Shown piece by piece: positions 1 to 8,068 of a stretch of DNA of 44,810 nt (positions within the stretch are counted from its first letter, which is position 1; each line of letters opens with the position of its first letter). The stretch lies in the NCBI RefSeq assembly GCF_002803095.1, contig NZ_PGLR01000047.1:1-44810 (forward strand). The letters run 5' to 3'. A model generated the notes under the pieces. The model worked only from the letters and a program-made list of their open reading frames with translations, did not search any database and was not told where the DNA came from. The DNA comes from Pseudomonas sp. ZH-FAD (GTDB taxonomy: Bacteria; Pseudomonadota; Gammaproteobacteria; Pseudomonadales; Pseudomonadaceae). Made by a program: the position numbers and the translations under genes.

Positions 1-43
1 CAGTCAAATTGTAACCCCCATAAATCCAAACAAGAATAGCCCT

Positions 44-70
44 CCCTGGCCGCGAACGCGCGTGCCAGGG
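44..70. terminator. Hairpin in the leader of the ALAS-like gene
   Basis: CCCTGGC (44-50) pairs perfectly with GCCAGGG (64-70). The loop holds a further CGCG-AA-CGCG palindrome. It lies 60 bases before the first gene, with no clear T-tract. It could terminate a gene left of the window or act as a leader structure for the ALAS-like operon; the sequence does not decide between them. Bases 1-43 show nothing else I can support. Confidence 0.35.
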
Positions 71-130
71 CTCTTGCCTGATGAGGAAGCACACAGCGAC
101 GTGTCATCAACTTGCTAAGGAGATAAACGG

Positions 131-1363
131 ATGTACCAAGCACTTCTTCGCGAACAACTGGAGACCTTGAAGGTCTCCAACCAGTACCGCACTTTCACCA
201 CCCTCAGCCGCATCTGCGGCCAGTATCCCCTGGCCAAGCTGGACGGTCGCGAGCAGGAACCGGTGGTGGTCTGGTGCAGCAACGACTACCTCGGGATGTC
301 CCAACATCCAGCCGTGCGCGAGCCGATGCACGACGCACTGGAGACCTACGGCGCCGGCTCCGGCGGTTCGCGCAATATCGGCGGCTCGCACGAGCTGTAC
401 GCCAGCCTGGAGGCAAGCCTGGCCGACTGGCACGACAAGGAAGCGGCGCTGGTCTTTCCCACCGGCTTCGGCTCCAACGATGCCACCCTGCAGTGCCTGC
501 TGCGGCGCATCCCCGACTGCGTGGTGATCAGCGACGAGCTGAACCATGCCTCCATCGTCAACGGCATCCGCTCGACGCCCAACGAGCGCAAGATCTTCCG
601 CCACAACGATGCCGAGCACCTGGAGCAGCTCCTCGCCGGATATCCGCTCGGCCAGCCCAAGCTGGTGGTGTTCGAGTCGATCTACTCGATGGACGGCGAC
701 ATTGCTCCAATCGCTGAAATCGTTGCGATCGCCAAGCGTCACAACGCCCTCACCTACCTCGACGAGGTGCATGCGGTGGGCATGTACGGCCCGCGCGGCG
801 CCGGTATCGCCGCCGAGCTGGGCGTGGCCGATCAGGTGGACATCATCCAGGGCACCATGGCCAAGGCCATCGGCGTGATCGGCGGCTACATCGCCTCGAC
901 CCAGGTGATCGTCGATGCCGTGCGTTCGTTCGCCGTGGGCTTCATCTTCACCACCTCGCTGCCGCCGGCGATCACCGCCGGCTGCCTGGCCAGCGTCGAG
1001 CACCTCAAGGCCAGCAGTACCGAGCGCGATCGCCTGCATGCCCAGACCGCCAAGCTGCGCGAGCGGCTCAAGCACCATGACGTGCCGGTGATGCCCTGCT
1101 CGCAGACCCACGTGCTGCCGGTGCTGGTGGGCGAGGCCAAGCGCTGCAAGGCGGCGGCCGAACGCCTGCTGCATAGCCACGGCGTGTACCTGCAGCCGAT
1201 CAACTACCCCTCGGTGCCGGTGGGCACCGAGCGCTTCCGGGTCAACGCCACGCCGAACCACAGCGATGCGCAGATCGAGCACCTGGCGCGGTCGCTGCGC
1301 GAGACCTTCGAGCATTTCAGCATCCCGCTGGCCTCCCGGGCGTTCGCTGCGGAGGTGGCCTGA
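131..1363 (+). CDS. 5-aminolevulinate synthase-like alpha-oxoamine synthase
   Basis: This is a 410-residue PLP enzyme of the alpha-oxoamine synthase family. It is expected to condense glycine with an acyl-CoA, giving 5-aminolevulinate if the acyl donor is succinyl-CoA. ALAS landmarks are in order: NQYRTF (17-22), SNDYLG (50-55), GAGSGGSRN (74-82), SDELNHAS (134-141), DEVHAVGMYGPRGAG (211-225), the PLP lysine K245 in TMAKAIG, and LQPINYP (354-360). By hand alignment with remembered Rhodobacter ALAS, the succinyl-binding Arg (R20) and Asn (N82) are kept. The Thr of GTRN is Ser (S80), and the C-terminal Thr of RFTPSP is Asn (N372). AGGAG lies 8 bases before the ATG. It heads a tight four-gene operon. 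Pseudomonads normally use the C5 pathway, so a role in a secondary metabolite is inferred. Confidence 0.85.
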   Translation: MYQALLREQLETLKVSNQYRTFTTLSRICGQYPLAKLDGREQEPVVVWCSNDYLGMSQHPAVREPMHDALETYGAGSGGSRNIGGSHELYASLEASLADWHDKEAALVFPTGFGSNDATLQCLLRRIPDCVVISDELNHASIVNGIRSTPNERKIFRHNDAEHLEQLLAGYPLGQPKLVVFESIYSMDGDIAPIAEIVAIAKRHNALTYLDEVHAVGMYGPRGAGIAAELGVADQVDIIQGTMAKAIGVIGGYIASTQVIVDAVRSFAVGFIFTTSLPPAITAGCLASVEHLKASSTERDRLHAQTAKLRERLKHHDVPVMPCSQTHVLPVLVGEAKRCKAAAERLLHSHGVYLQPINYPSVPVGTERFRVNATPNHSDAQIEHLARSLRETFEHFSIPLASRAFAAEVA

Positions 1364-1364
1364 G

Positions 1365-1868
1365 ATGGAGCAATCCTTCCTCACCGTGCGCCCGGCGACC
1401 CAGGCCGACCTGGCCAGCCTGGTGGAGCTGCGCGCGTATCTGTTGGACGGCACCGCCGCCAGCTATTCGAGTAAGACGCCGGAGGAAGCGGCGCGCTGGC
1501 GGGCGGCCTACCGCACCTGGCTGAGCAGCCGCCTGAGCGAGAGCGACTGCGTCCAGGTCCTTGCCGCCGAACACAGGGAATCCGGCCAGGTGCTGGGCTG
1601 CGCGACGGCCATCATCGACCAGCGCGCGCCGGCGCCGGGCTGCCTCAACGGCCTGTCCGGCTGGGTGCAGTCGGTGGTGGTCGAGCCGCAGTGGCGAGGC
1701 CGCGGCATCGCACGGCAGCTGATGCAGCACCTGCTGCGCTGGTTCGCCAACCGCGGCGTCGGCTGCGTGGTGCTGCAGAGCACCGCGGCTGCCGGCACTC
1801 TGTACCAGAACCTAGGCTTCGCCGTCAGCGACGAGCGCCTGCTGATCCGTCAGGAGGCCTCGGCATGA
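1365..1868 (+). CDS. GNAT-family N-acetyltransferase
   Basis: This 167-residue protein is a GCN5-related N-acetyltransferase, expected to move an acetyl group from acetyl-CoA to an amine. Motif A is clear: hydrophobic strand VQSVVVEP followed by the pyrophosphate-binding loop QWRGRGIA. The C-terminal LYQNLGF is the usual motif B region. I chose the ATG at 1365, one base after the upstream stop, because a purine-rich GGAGG sits just before it; the open frame extends further upstream only as an overlap into the ALAS gene. Its stop overlaps the next start (ATGA). Its place between an aminoketone-forming enzyme and an oxidoreductase suggests acetylation of the pathway intermediate, which is inference. 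Spermidine-type or antibiotic acetyltransferases cannot be excluded. Confidence 0.85.
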   Translation: MEQSFLTVRPATQADLASLVELRAYLLDGTAASYSSKTPEEAARWRAAYRTWLSSRLSESDCVQVLAAEHRESGQVLGCATAIIDQRAPAPGCLNGLSGWVQSVVVEPQWRGRGIARQLMQHLLRWFANRGVGCVVLQSTAAAGTLYQNLGFAVSDERLLIRQEASA

Positions 1869-2935
1869 AGATTCTGATCATCGGCCTGGGCTACGCCGGC
1901 AACCGCTACCGCCGCGCCTTCGAACATATCGCCACGAGTACCGGCCTGCCGCTGTCGCTAGCCTATGTCGGGCGTCGGCAGAAGGCGACCGAACTGCCCT
2001 ACTTCGACAACGTTGGCCTCGCGCTACAGGTGTTCGCGCCGGACATCGTGGTGGTCAGCGTCAACGATCACAGCCATGCGCCCGTGCTCAAGCAGCTGGC
2101 CGGCTACCGGGGCTTCGTGCTCTGCGAGAAGCCGCTGGTCACGCCCGGTGACAACCTGGACGAGCTGCTCGGCGCACTGGAGCAGGTCGGCGGCTTTGCC
2201 CTGGATCTGGTGGAGCGCTACTCGGACGCGACCCAACAGTTACGCGAGTGGGTCGAGCGCCATGACTGGCAACTGGTCCGCGCCAGCTTCCACTGGGGCA
2301 AGGACCGCATCAACGACTACCGCCCGACCTGCGGCGTGACCAGCGAGGTGATCCATGCCCTGGATCTGGTCGGCTGGATCTGCCCGCGCGCCGGCCAGCT
2401 CCAGCTCGAAGGTATGCTCGGCGTGCGCTCGGACTTCTCGATCTCCGGCGCAGAGGTTCTCGACACCGTCCAGCTCACCGCCAGCCTGGGCGAAGCGCGG
2501 GTCACCGGTTACGCCAGCTTCGTCAACATCGTGCGTCAGCGCACCGTGGACTTCAGCTTCGTCGACCGCGACGCCCGGCTGATCCATTCGCGCCTAGTGT
2601 TCGACACGCCGCGCTGGGATCACGACCAGTTGCGCATCTGGACGCGCGGCGCCATCGGCGCCGAGGAGCTGTTGCACGCGTTCGCCACCGCCCCCGACGA
2701 GCCAGGCCTGGACACCCTGCACAAGCTCTCGCGGCTGTGCCGGCAGGTGGTGCGCGCCGTGGCGCTCAAGGAGCCGCCCCGCCAGCCCTTCGCCGGCCTC
2801 GACACCGCCGTGGCGCTGCAGCGCCTGCTCAACGACCTGGAAACCCACGCCCAAACCCCAGCACCGGCGCGCTACGTCCATGGCGAGACGCGCGTGCTGC
2901 TGGCCGAGGACAGCGACCTGGAAAGCCTCGGGTAA
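1865..2935 (+). CDS. Gfo/Idh/MocA-family oxidoreductase
   Basis: This 356-residue protein belongs to the Gfo/Idh/MocA family of NAD(P)-dependent dehydrogenases. The N-terminus has the Rossmann signature IIGLGYAGNRY (5-15). A VVVSVNDHSHAPVL segment and the family EKP signature (CEKPLVTPG) follow at about residues 60-95. The second half is the alpha/beta dimerisation and substrate domain. Such enzymes oxidise or reduce sugars, imines or bile pigments, and the sequence alone does not name the substrate. The start ATG overlaps the stop of the acetyltransferase by four bases, so co-translation is likely. In this operon it may reduce the keto or imine group of an aminolevulinate-derived product (inference). 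Confidence 0.82.
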   Translation: MKILIIGLGYAGNRYRRAFEHIATSTGLPLSLAYVGRRQKATELPYFDNVGLALQVFAPDIVVVSVNDHSHAPVLKQLAGYRGFVLCEKPLVTPGDNLDELLGALEQVGGFALDLVERYSDATQQLREWVERHDWQLVRASFHWGKDRINDYRPTCGVTSEVIHALDLVGWICPRAGQLQLEGMLGVRSDFSISGAEVLDTVQLTASLGEARVTGYASFVNIVRQRTVDFSFVDRDARLIHSRLVFDTPRWDHDQLRIWTRGAIGAEELLHAFATAPDEPGLDTLHKLSRLCRQVVRAVALKEPPRQPFAGLDTAVALQRLLNDLETHAQTPAPARYVHGETRVLLAEDSDLESLG

Positions 2936-2957
2936 CCCAATCACAAGGAGAACGACT

Positions 2958-4811
2958 ATGTGTGGAATCGCTGGATGGCTGTCCTACAGCCAGAACCTGG
3001 AAACGCAACGCGACACCCTGCAGCGCATGACCGACACCATGGCCCTGCGCGGCCCTGATGCCGGCGGGCTGTGGATTGACGGCCCGGTCGGCCTGGGTCA
3101 TCGGCGCCTGTCGATCATCGATCTGGAAGGTGGGCGCCAACCGATGACGGCGATGCACGGTGGCCCGCGCGAGGCCGCCGCCATCACCTACAGCGGCGAG
3201 GTCTACAACTTCCGCGAGCTGCGCACCGAGCTGCAGCGACTCGGTCATCAGTTCAAAACCCGCAGCGACACCGAGGTGGTGCTGCGCGCCTATGTCGAAT
3301 GGGGCGAGGCTTTCGTCGAGCGGCTCAACGGCATGTATGCCTTCGCCATCTGGGATCTGCGCAGCCAGGAACTACTGCTGATCCGCGACCGCATGGGCGT
3401 CAAACCGCTGTATTACTTCCCCACCGCAGACGGGGTGGTGTTCGGCTCCGAGCCCAAGGCGCTACTGGCCAACCCGCTGGTGCCGCGCAAGGTGCGTGCA
3501 GACGGCCTGCGCGAGATCCTGGAGATGGTGAAGACACCAGGCCATGCCGTGTTCGACGGCATGCGCGAGGTGATGCCGGGCGAGATCGTGCGTATCAACC
3601 GCGAGGGCCTGGGTCGCCGCCACTACTGGAAGCTGGAAGCACGCGAGCACGAACACACGCTGGACGAGACCATCCGCCATACCCGCGATCTGCTGGAGGA
3701 TATCGTCGACCGCCAGATTGTCGCCGACGTGCCGCTGTGCAGCCTGCTCTCGGGCGGACTTGACTCCTCAATCATCACCGCGCTGGCCTCGAAGAAGCTG
3801 TTGGCCGCCGGCAAGGAGAACATCCGCTCCTTCTCCGTCGACTTCGTCGACCATGGCAGCGGCTTCACCAGCGACGCCGTGCGCGGCACGCCGGATGCGC
3901 CCTTCGTGCGCGACCTCGTGGAGAAGATCCGCTCCAGCCACCAGGAGATCGTCCTCGACAGCCGCGAGCTGGCCGATCCGGCGTTGCGTGCGCAGATCGT
4001 TCGCGCCCTTGACCTACCACCGGCCTTCTGGGGCGACATGTGGCCATCGCTCTACCGGCTGTTCCAGGAGGTGCGCAAGCACTCGACGGTGGCACTGTCG
4101 GGCGAGAGCGCCGACGAGGTCTTCGGTGGCTACCGCTGGTTCCACGATCCGGAGGCGATCCAGGCCGATACCTTCCCCTGGCTGGCCTCGGTCACCGGCA
4201 AGTACTTCGACGGTAAGACCCTGTTCGATCCAGGACTGCTGGCCCAACTCGACATGCACAGTTTCCTGCGCGACAGCTACACCCAGGCCATTGCCGAGGC
4301 GCCGGTGCTGCCGGGCGAAAGCGCGGTCGACCAGCGCATGCGGCAGATGAGCTACGTCAACCTGACACGCTTCGTGCAGACCCTGCTCGACCGCAAGGAT
4401 CGCATGAGCATGGCTGTCGGCCTTGAGGTGCGGGTGCCTTTCTGCGACCACCGCCTGGTCGAGTACGCCTTCAATATCCCCTGGGCGATGAAGGCCTTCG
4501 ACGGGCGAGAGAAAAGCATCCTACGCGCGGCGACCCGCGACCTGCTGCCAGAGTCGATCAGCGAGCGGGTGAAGAGCCCATATCCCTCGACTCAGGATCC
4601 AGCCTACGAGCAGGCGCTGCGTGATGCCCTGGCCGCTATCCAGGCGGATCACAACGCGCCGGTGACGCCACTGCTCGACAGCGGCCGTATCCAGCAGACC
4701 CTGGCCAAGCCGCTCGACAGCGTCTCGCCCATGTACGAGCGCATGGGTATGGAGCTGGCGGTCGGCCTCAACACCTGGCTGAACGAGTACGACGTCAGCC
4801 TCGAACTCTAG
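2958..4811 (+). CDS. Asparagine synthase (glutamine-hydrolysing)-like amidotransferase
   Basis: This 617-residue protein has two domains. The N-terminal class II glutamine amidotransferase starts MCGIAGW, with Cys2 as nucleophile, RGPDAGG and GEVYNFREL. The C-terminal ATP-pyrophosphatase synthetase domain carries the P-loop LLSGGLDSS and the SGESADEVFGGY motif. It should amidate a carboxylate through an acyl-AMP using glutamine-derived ammonia. The ATG at 2958 was chosen because Cys2 must be exposed after Met removal and AAGGAG lies upstream. It is the last gene of the four-gene set and is followed by a strong hairpin. Family members include AsnB and several natural-product amide or lactam synthetases. 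The partners suggest a substrate other than aspartate, but primary asparagine synthesis cannot be ruled out. Confidence 0.87.
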   Translation: MCGIAGWLSYSQNLETQRDTLQRMTDTMALRGPDAGGLWIDGPVGLGHRRLSIIDLEGGRQPMTAMHGGPREAAAITYSGEVYNFRELRTELQRLGHQFKTRSDTEVVLRAYVEWGEAFVERLNGMYAFAIWDLRSQELLLIRDRMGVKPLYYFPTADGVVFGSEPKALLANPLVPRKVRADGLREILEMVKTPGHAVFDGMREVMPGEIVRINREGLGRRHYWKLEAREHEHTLDETIRHTRDLLEDIVDRQIVADVPLCSLLSGGLDSSIITALASKKLLAAGKENIRSFSVDFVDHGSGFTSDAVRGTPDAPFVRDLVEKIRSSHQEIVLDSRELADPALRAQIVRALDLPPAFWGDMWPSLYRLFQEVRKHSTVALSGESADEVFGGYRWFHDPEAIQADTFPWLASVTGKYFDGKTLFDPGLLAQLDMHSFLRDSYTQAIAEAPVLPGESAVDQRMRQMSYVNLTRFVQTLLDRKDRMSMAVGLEVRVPFCDHRLVEYAFNIPWAMKAFDGREKSILRAATRDLLPESISERVKSPYPSTQDPAYEQALRDALAAIQADHNAPVTPLLDSGRIQQTLAKPLDSVSPMYERMGMELAVGLNTWLNEYDVSLEL

Positions 4812-4820
4812 TCCCCAACC

Positions 4821-4849
4821 GGATACGGCCCCGCAGCGGGGCCGTATCC
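4821..4849 (+). terminator. Perfect 14-bp hairpin after the amidotransferase gene
   Basis: GGATACGGCCCCGC (4821-4834) is followed by one base and its exact reverse complement (4836-4849). It starts 10 bases after the stop codon and lies before the MFS gene. There is no T-tract, so it is a GC-rich terminator or 3'-end stabiliser rather than a canonical intrinsic terminator. Confidence 0.65.
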
Positions 4850-4896
4850 CTCCGCTGTCCCACCCACGCGTTCTTGCAACGCAAGCGAGTCCGAGC

Positions 4897-6099
4897 ATGC
4901 ACACACCCAACCAATCACCCATCTACCTCATAGCGCTGGGGGCCTTCGCCCTCGGCATGGCCTCGTATGTCACCGCCGGCCTGATCCCGATGATCGAGGC
5001 CTCGTTCGCGGTATCCGTCGCGGTGGCTGCACAGCTGGTCACCGCCTTCACCCTGGCCTACGGCCTGGGTTCGCCAGTTTTCGTCGCCCTGACGCCGGCG
5101 CATCGTCAGCGTGCCGGCCTGCTGCTGGCCCTGGGCCTGTTCGTCATCGCCAACGCCGCCAGCGCGCTGGCCGAGAGCTTCACCGTGCTCATGGTCTGGC
5201 GTGCCATCGCCGGTATCGGCGCGGGCGTCTACCTGGCCATGGGCATCGGTGCCTCGGCCGCGGTGTCCACCCCGGAGCGCCGCGGCAAGGCCATCGCCAT
5301 CATCATGGGCGGTATGGCCAGCGGCGTGGTGCTGGGCGTGCCGCTCAGCCTGTTGATCGCCGAACAGCTCGGCTGGCAAGCCGCCCTGTGGCTGGTCACT
5401 GTGCTCGGCCTGGTGGCCTTCTTTGGCCTGCTGCTGAAGCTCCCGTCCCTACCGGCAGCCACCGCCACCACGCTTGGCCAGAAGCTGGCGATCCTCGGCG
5501 ATGGCCATGTGCTGGTCATCCTGCTGGTCTCGCTGCTGGCCGCCATCGCCAGCCTGGGCATGTACACCTTCATCGCCCCGCTGCTGGCTGACCCAGCCTA
5601 CGGCGCGGTGCGTTCGGTCACGCCCTATCTGTGGGTCTGGGGCATCGGCGGCGTGCTGGGCAGCTTCCTGATTGGCCCGCTGGTGGATCGCATCAAGGGC
5701 CCGGTGCTGACCTTCGCCATCATGCTGATCCTCGCCGTGTCACTGTTTGTACTGCCGCTAGCTGCTGCCCTCAGCACCTGGCTGGTGATGCTGCCCATCG
5801 CCCTGTGGGGCGCGGTTGGCTGGGCGCTGCAGGTGCCGCAGAACAACGAGCTGATCCTGGCGCGCCAGGCCCAAGGCGACGGCAACCTGGCCATCGCCCT
5901 GAACGAGTCGGCGCTCTACCTGGGCAGCGCCATCGGCGCCGCTGCGGGTGGCTTCGTGCTGCTGTTGCAGCTACCCACCTGGACCCTGGCCGCCAGTGCC
6001 GGCGGTGTCGCCGCGCTGGGCGCCCTGCTGCAGATCATCAACCTGCGTCGCCGCCAGCCAAGCTGGAAAGGCGACGTGCAAACCCAATCCTACAACTGA
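4897..6099 (+). CDS. MFS transporter, DHA1/AraJ-type
   Basis: This 400-residue, strongly hydrophobic protein has about 12 predicted membrane segments, the pattern of the major facilitator superfamily. The basic loop after the second helix (PAHRQRAG) and ERRGKAIAIIMGGMASG in the TM5 region, typical of proton-driven drug or sugar exporters of the AraJ/DHA1 type, are visible. Its substrate is unknown. It lies 86 bases after the amidotransferase gene, beyond a hairpin, and 12 bases before a LysR gene. An export role for the product of the upstream enzymes, or for an unrelated compound sensed by the LysR protein, is inference. The translation start has only a weak ribosome binding site. Confidence 0.85.
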   Translation: MHTPNQSPIYLIALGAFALGMASYVTAGLIPMIEASFAVSVAVAAQLVTAFTLAYGLGSPVFVALTPAHRQRAGLLLALGLFVIANAASALAESFTVLMVWRAIAGIGAGVYLAMGIGASAAVSTPERRGKAIAIIMGGMASGVVLGVPLSLLIAEQLGWQAALWLVTVLGLVAFFGLLLKLPSLPAATATTLGQKLAILGDGHVLVILLVSLLAAIASLGMYTFIAPLLADPAYGAVRSVTPYLWVWGIGGVLGSFLIGPLVDRIKGPVLTFAIMLILAVSLFVLPLAAALSTWLVMLPIALWGAVGWALQVPQNNELILARQAQGDGNLAIALNESALYLGSAIGAAAGGFVLLLQLPTWTLAASAGGVAALGALLQIINLRRRQPSWKGDVQTQSYN

Positions 6100-6111
6100 C
6101 GGAGAAAGGCC

Positions 6112-7038
6112 GTGGAACTGCGCCACCTTCGCTGTTTCATCGCCGTCGCAGAAGAACTGCACTTCGCCCGTGCCGCCGCGCGCCTGCATATCGAACAGTC
6201 GCCCCTGTCGCGGATCATCAAAGAGCTGGAGTACCGCCTGGGCGTGCAACTATTCGAGCGCACCACGCGGCGCACGCGCCTGACCTGGGCCGGCAAGGTG
6301 CTCTTGGAAGAAGCGCGTCGGGTGCTGGCCGTGGTCGACCAGGCCAAGGCCAGCGTCAAGAGTGCGGCGGCCGGCTACCGCGGGCGAATCCGCGTCGCGC
6401 TGTCCGATGGCATCCCGCAGTCACGCTTGGCCGCCCTGCTCGCCCAGTGCCGCGAGGAGGAACCGGAGGTCGAGATCTGCCTGTCGGAAGTCACCTTCAG
6501 CGAACAGATCAGAGGCCTGAACGACGACCTATTCGATATCGGGCTCGCCCAGTCCGACGAGGTCGGCGATGGGCTGGTGGCCGAGCCGGTCTGGTTCGAT
6601 CCGCTCATGGTGGCGGTGCCGGCGCGCCACCCGCTGCTGACCTATCGGCGCGTGCCGCTCGACGAGGTGGTGCGCTATCCGCTGGTGCTCTGCGATCCGC
6701 AGGTCTGCGAGGGCTTCTGGCAGCAGCTGCAGCGTGTGCTAGGAACGGTGGATGCACGGCTGACCATCGCTGGCCGCGTCCCCACCCTGGACCTGATGAT
6801 GGCGCTGGTGGCCGCGGGGTACGGGCTGGGTTTCTCCAGCCTGGCGCGCATCACCGAACTCAACAACCCGGACGTCGTGGCTCGGCCGCTAGCCGGTTGC
6901 CCCGCGATGCTGACCACCTACCTGATACGGCGCGAAGGCGAACCGACCGAACAATTGGCGCGGTTTATCGGGCGGGTGAGTCCGGCGGAAAGCCAAGCGT
7001 TGCTGCCGGATCACACATCACAGAAGGAAATCGCCTGA
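6112..7038 (+). CDS. LysR-family transcriptional regulator
   Basis: This 308-residue protein opens with a LysR helix-turn-helix: MELRHLRCFIAVAEELHF, then RLHIEQSPLSRIIKELE and LFERTTRRTRLT within residues 1-65. The remainder is the periplasmic-binding-like effector domain. A GTG start is used, with GGAGAAAG placed 5-10 bases upstream. It lies 12 bases behind the MFS gene on the same strand, so the two are probably co-transcribed, unlike the usual divergent LysR arrangement. It most likely controls the exporter and perhaps the ALAS cluster. A GC hairpin follows the gene. Confidence 0.9.
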   Translation: MELRHLRCFIAVAEELHFARAAARLHIEQSPLSRIIKELEYRLGVQLFERTTRRTRLTWAGKVLLEEARRVLAVVDQAKASVKSAAAGYRGRIRVALSDGIPQSRLAALLAQCREEEPEVEICLSEVTFSEQIRGLNDDLFDIGLAQSDEVGDGLVAEPVWFDPLMVAVPARHPLLTYRRVPLDEVVRYPLVLCDPQVCEGFWQQLQRVLGTVDARLTIAGRVPTLDLMMALVAAGYGLGFSSLARITELNNPDVVARPLAGCPAMLTTYLIRREGEPTEQLARFIGRVSPAESQALLPDHTSQKEIA

Positions 7039-7096
7039 TCGCCCCAGGCACTAGATCTCCCCGTCGCGGCGAGCCCTCTCAGAAGAGCGTCTTAGC

Positions 7097-7116
7097 GGCA
7101 GCCCAGCCAGGCTGCC
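7097..7116 (+). terminator. Terminator after the LysR/MFS pair
   Basis: GGCAGCC-cagcca-GGCTGCC forms a perfect 7-bp stem about 60 bases after the LysR stop and is followed by ACATTTCTT. The spacing and partial T-run fit an intrinsic terminator separating this unit from the toxin-antitoxin pair. Confidence 0.5.
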
Positions 7117-7148
7117 ACATTTCTTATATCTGGCCACCTGCTCATTTC

Positions 7149-7193
7149 TTGACAAGAAGACACTCACCATTAAATATACGCAAATAGCGCATA
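7149..7193 (+). promoter_or_regulatory. Promoter and operator of the RelE/HigA2-type toxin-antitoxin pair
   Basis: TTGACA at 7149-7154 matches the -35 consensus. The AT-rich TTAAATA stretch at 7170-7176 can serve as a -10. An imperfect palindrome TATACGC-AAATA-GCGCATA (7175-7193) overlaps the -10 end and stops three bases before the toxin ATG. Toxin-antitoxin modules of this type are autoregulated by the helix-turn-helix antitoxin, so this palindrome is the likely operator. Confidence 0.5.
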
Positions 7194-7196
7194 CAT

Positions 7197-7541
7197 ATGA
7201 AAGCATTGTTCGTTGAGCTGTCACCCTTTGAGCGCAACCGAAAAGCCCACCTGGATGACGACGAGTACTCTCTATTCCAGCAGATGCTCTTGGCCAATCC
7301 GGAGGCAGGCGCAGTGATCGCCAACAGCGGTGGTCTGAGGAAGGTCCGTTTCGGATCGGTCAGGCGCAACAAGGGGAAGCGAGGTGGCGTTCGGGTGATT
7401 TACTACTACTGGCACAGCTGTCTGCAGTTCTGGCTCTTCACCCTGTATGACAAAGACGAACTCGATGACCTGAGCAGTGACCAGCGCAGGCAGTTGAAAG
7501 CGCTCCTTGAGCGCGAAGTGAAGGCTAGGCAAACACCATGA
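7197..7541 (+). CDS. RelE/HigB2-type toxin
   Basis: This 114-residue basic protein resembles the RelE/HigB2 group of ribosome-dependent mRNA interferases. Recognisable parts are GGLRKVRFGS, the GGVRVIYYYW strand and the LFTLYDKDELDDLSSDQ segment near the C-terminus, typical of the family. It would inhibit translation by cutting mRNA at the ribosome. The stop overlaps the antitoxin start (ATGA at 7538-7541). Toxin-first order is the rule for HigBA-type modules. The pair sits between a LysR gene and a catabolic operon with no mobile gene adjacent, so it is probably a small inserted addiction module. Confidence 0.85.
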   Translation: MKALFVELSPFERNRKAHLDDDEYSLFQQMLLANPEAGAVIANSGGLRKVRFGSVRRNKGKRGGVRVIYYYWHSCLQFWLFTLYDKDELDDLSSDQRRQLKALLEREVKARQTP

Positions 7542-7846
7542 CCAAACGCAATATTTTTTCCGAACTGATCGAAGGCTTCGACGACCTGGCCGCAGCACGT
7601 GAAGGCAAGCGTACGCTGCGTACCCACAAGGTCGAATACAAGCCAATCGAACCCGCGACAGGCGCGGAAATCGTCGCACTGCGCGAAAAGCTGCAGATGT
7701 CCCAGGGTGTATTTGCCCAGGCCATTCACGCCAAGCCAGCGACCCTCAAGAACTGGGAACAGAATCGCTCAAAACCCAACGACCAGGCCACCGTCCTGAT
7801 CCGTATCCTGAGCAAGCACCCGGAGCTCATACGCGAACTGGCATAG
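7538..7846 (+). CDS. HigA2-type antitoxin with XRE helix-turn-helix
   Basis: This 102-residue protein has an N-terminal toxin-binding portion and a C-terminal XRE-type DNA-binding domain. The helix-turn-helix reads LREKLQMSQGVFAQAIHA followed by LKNWEQNRSKPN (about residues 47-82). It should neutralise the toxin and repress the operon by binding the palindrome at 7175-7193. Its start overlaps the toxin stop, so the two are translationally coupled. The family match is clear, though the exact subfamily name is not certain. Confidence 0.85.
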   Translation: MTKRNIFSELIEGFDDLAAAREGKRTLRTHKVEYKPIEPATGAEIVALREKLQMSQGVFAQAIHAKPATLKNWEQNRSKPNDQATVLIRILSKHPELIRELA

Positions 7847-7953
7847 ATCAGGAAGCGCTGCTGGACAATTGCATTAGCAGCCCCCTCGGTTCGCTCACCA
7901 GGCATTATTTGTTGGGCGCTGATGACACCGCGACCTGTAACCACAATTATCCA

Positions 7954-7986
7954 GGCCGCCCATTTTCGAGATGATTTGGGGCGGCC
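7954..7986 (-). terminator. Possible terminator of the pnp operon
   Basis: GGCCGCCC (7954-7961) and GGGCGGCC (7979-7986) are perfect complements around a 17-base loop. The hairpin sits between the antitoxin stop (7846) and the Rieske stop (8069), so it can end transcription from either side. The rest of 7847-8068 shows no gene I can support. Confidence 0.4.
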
Positions 7987-8068
7987 GGATTACCGACGTG
8001 AACCGGACCACGAGTCAAATTGATCCGTTCTTTCTACCCATCTGCACGCTAGAGAGTGGCTCGTTCAC

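Noticed and set aside
131..1363. Reading the first gene as KBL, BioF or the autoinducer synthase CqsA
   Set aside because: The YRTF, GAGSGGSRN, DEVHAVGMYGPRGAG and LQPINYP motifs follow ALAS, not those relatives.
2958..4811. Assignment to the NAGGN (N-acetylglutaminylglutamine amide) osmolyte system
   Set aside because: That system pairs an AsnB-like protein with an ATP-grasp/GNAT synthetase; no such synthetase is present here.
5631..7187. A long plus-strand open frame of 518 codons across the MFS/LysR boundary
   Set aside because: It overlaps two well-supported genes in another frame, and its translation is Arg/Pro/Ala-rich with no family features, typical of a shadow in GC-rich DNA.
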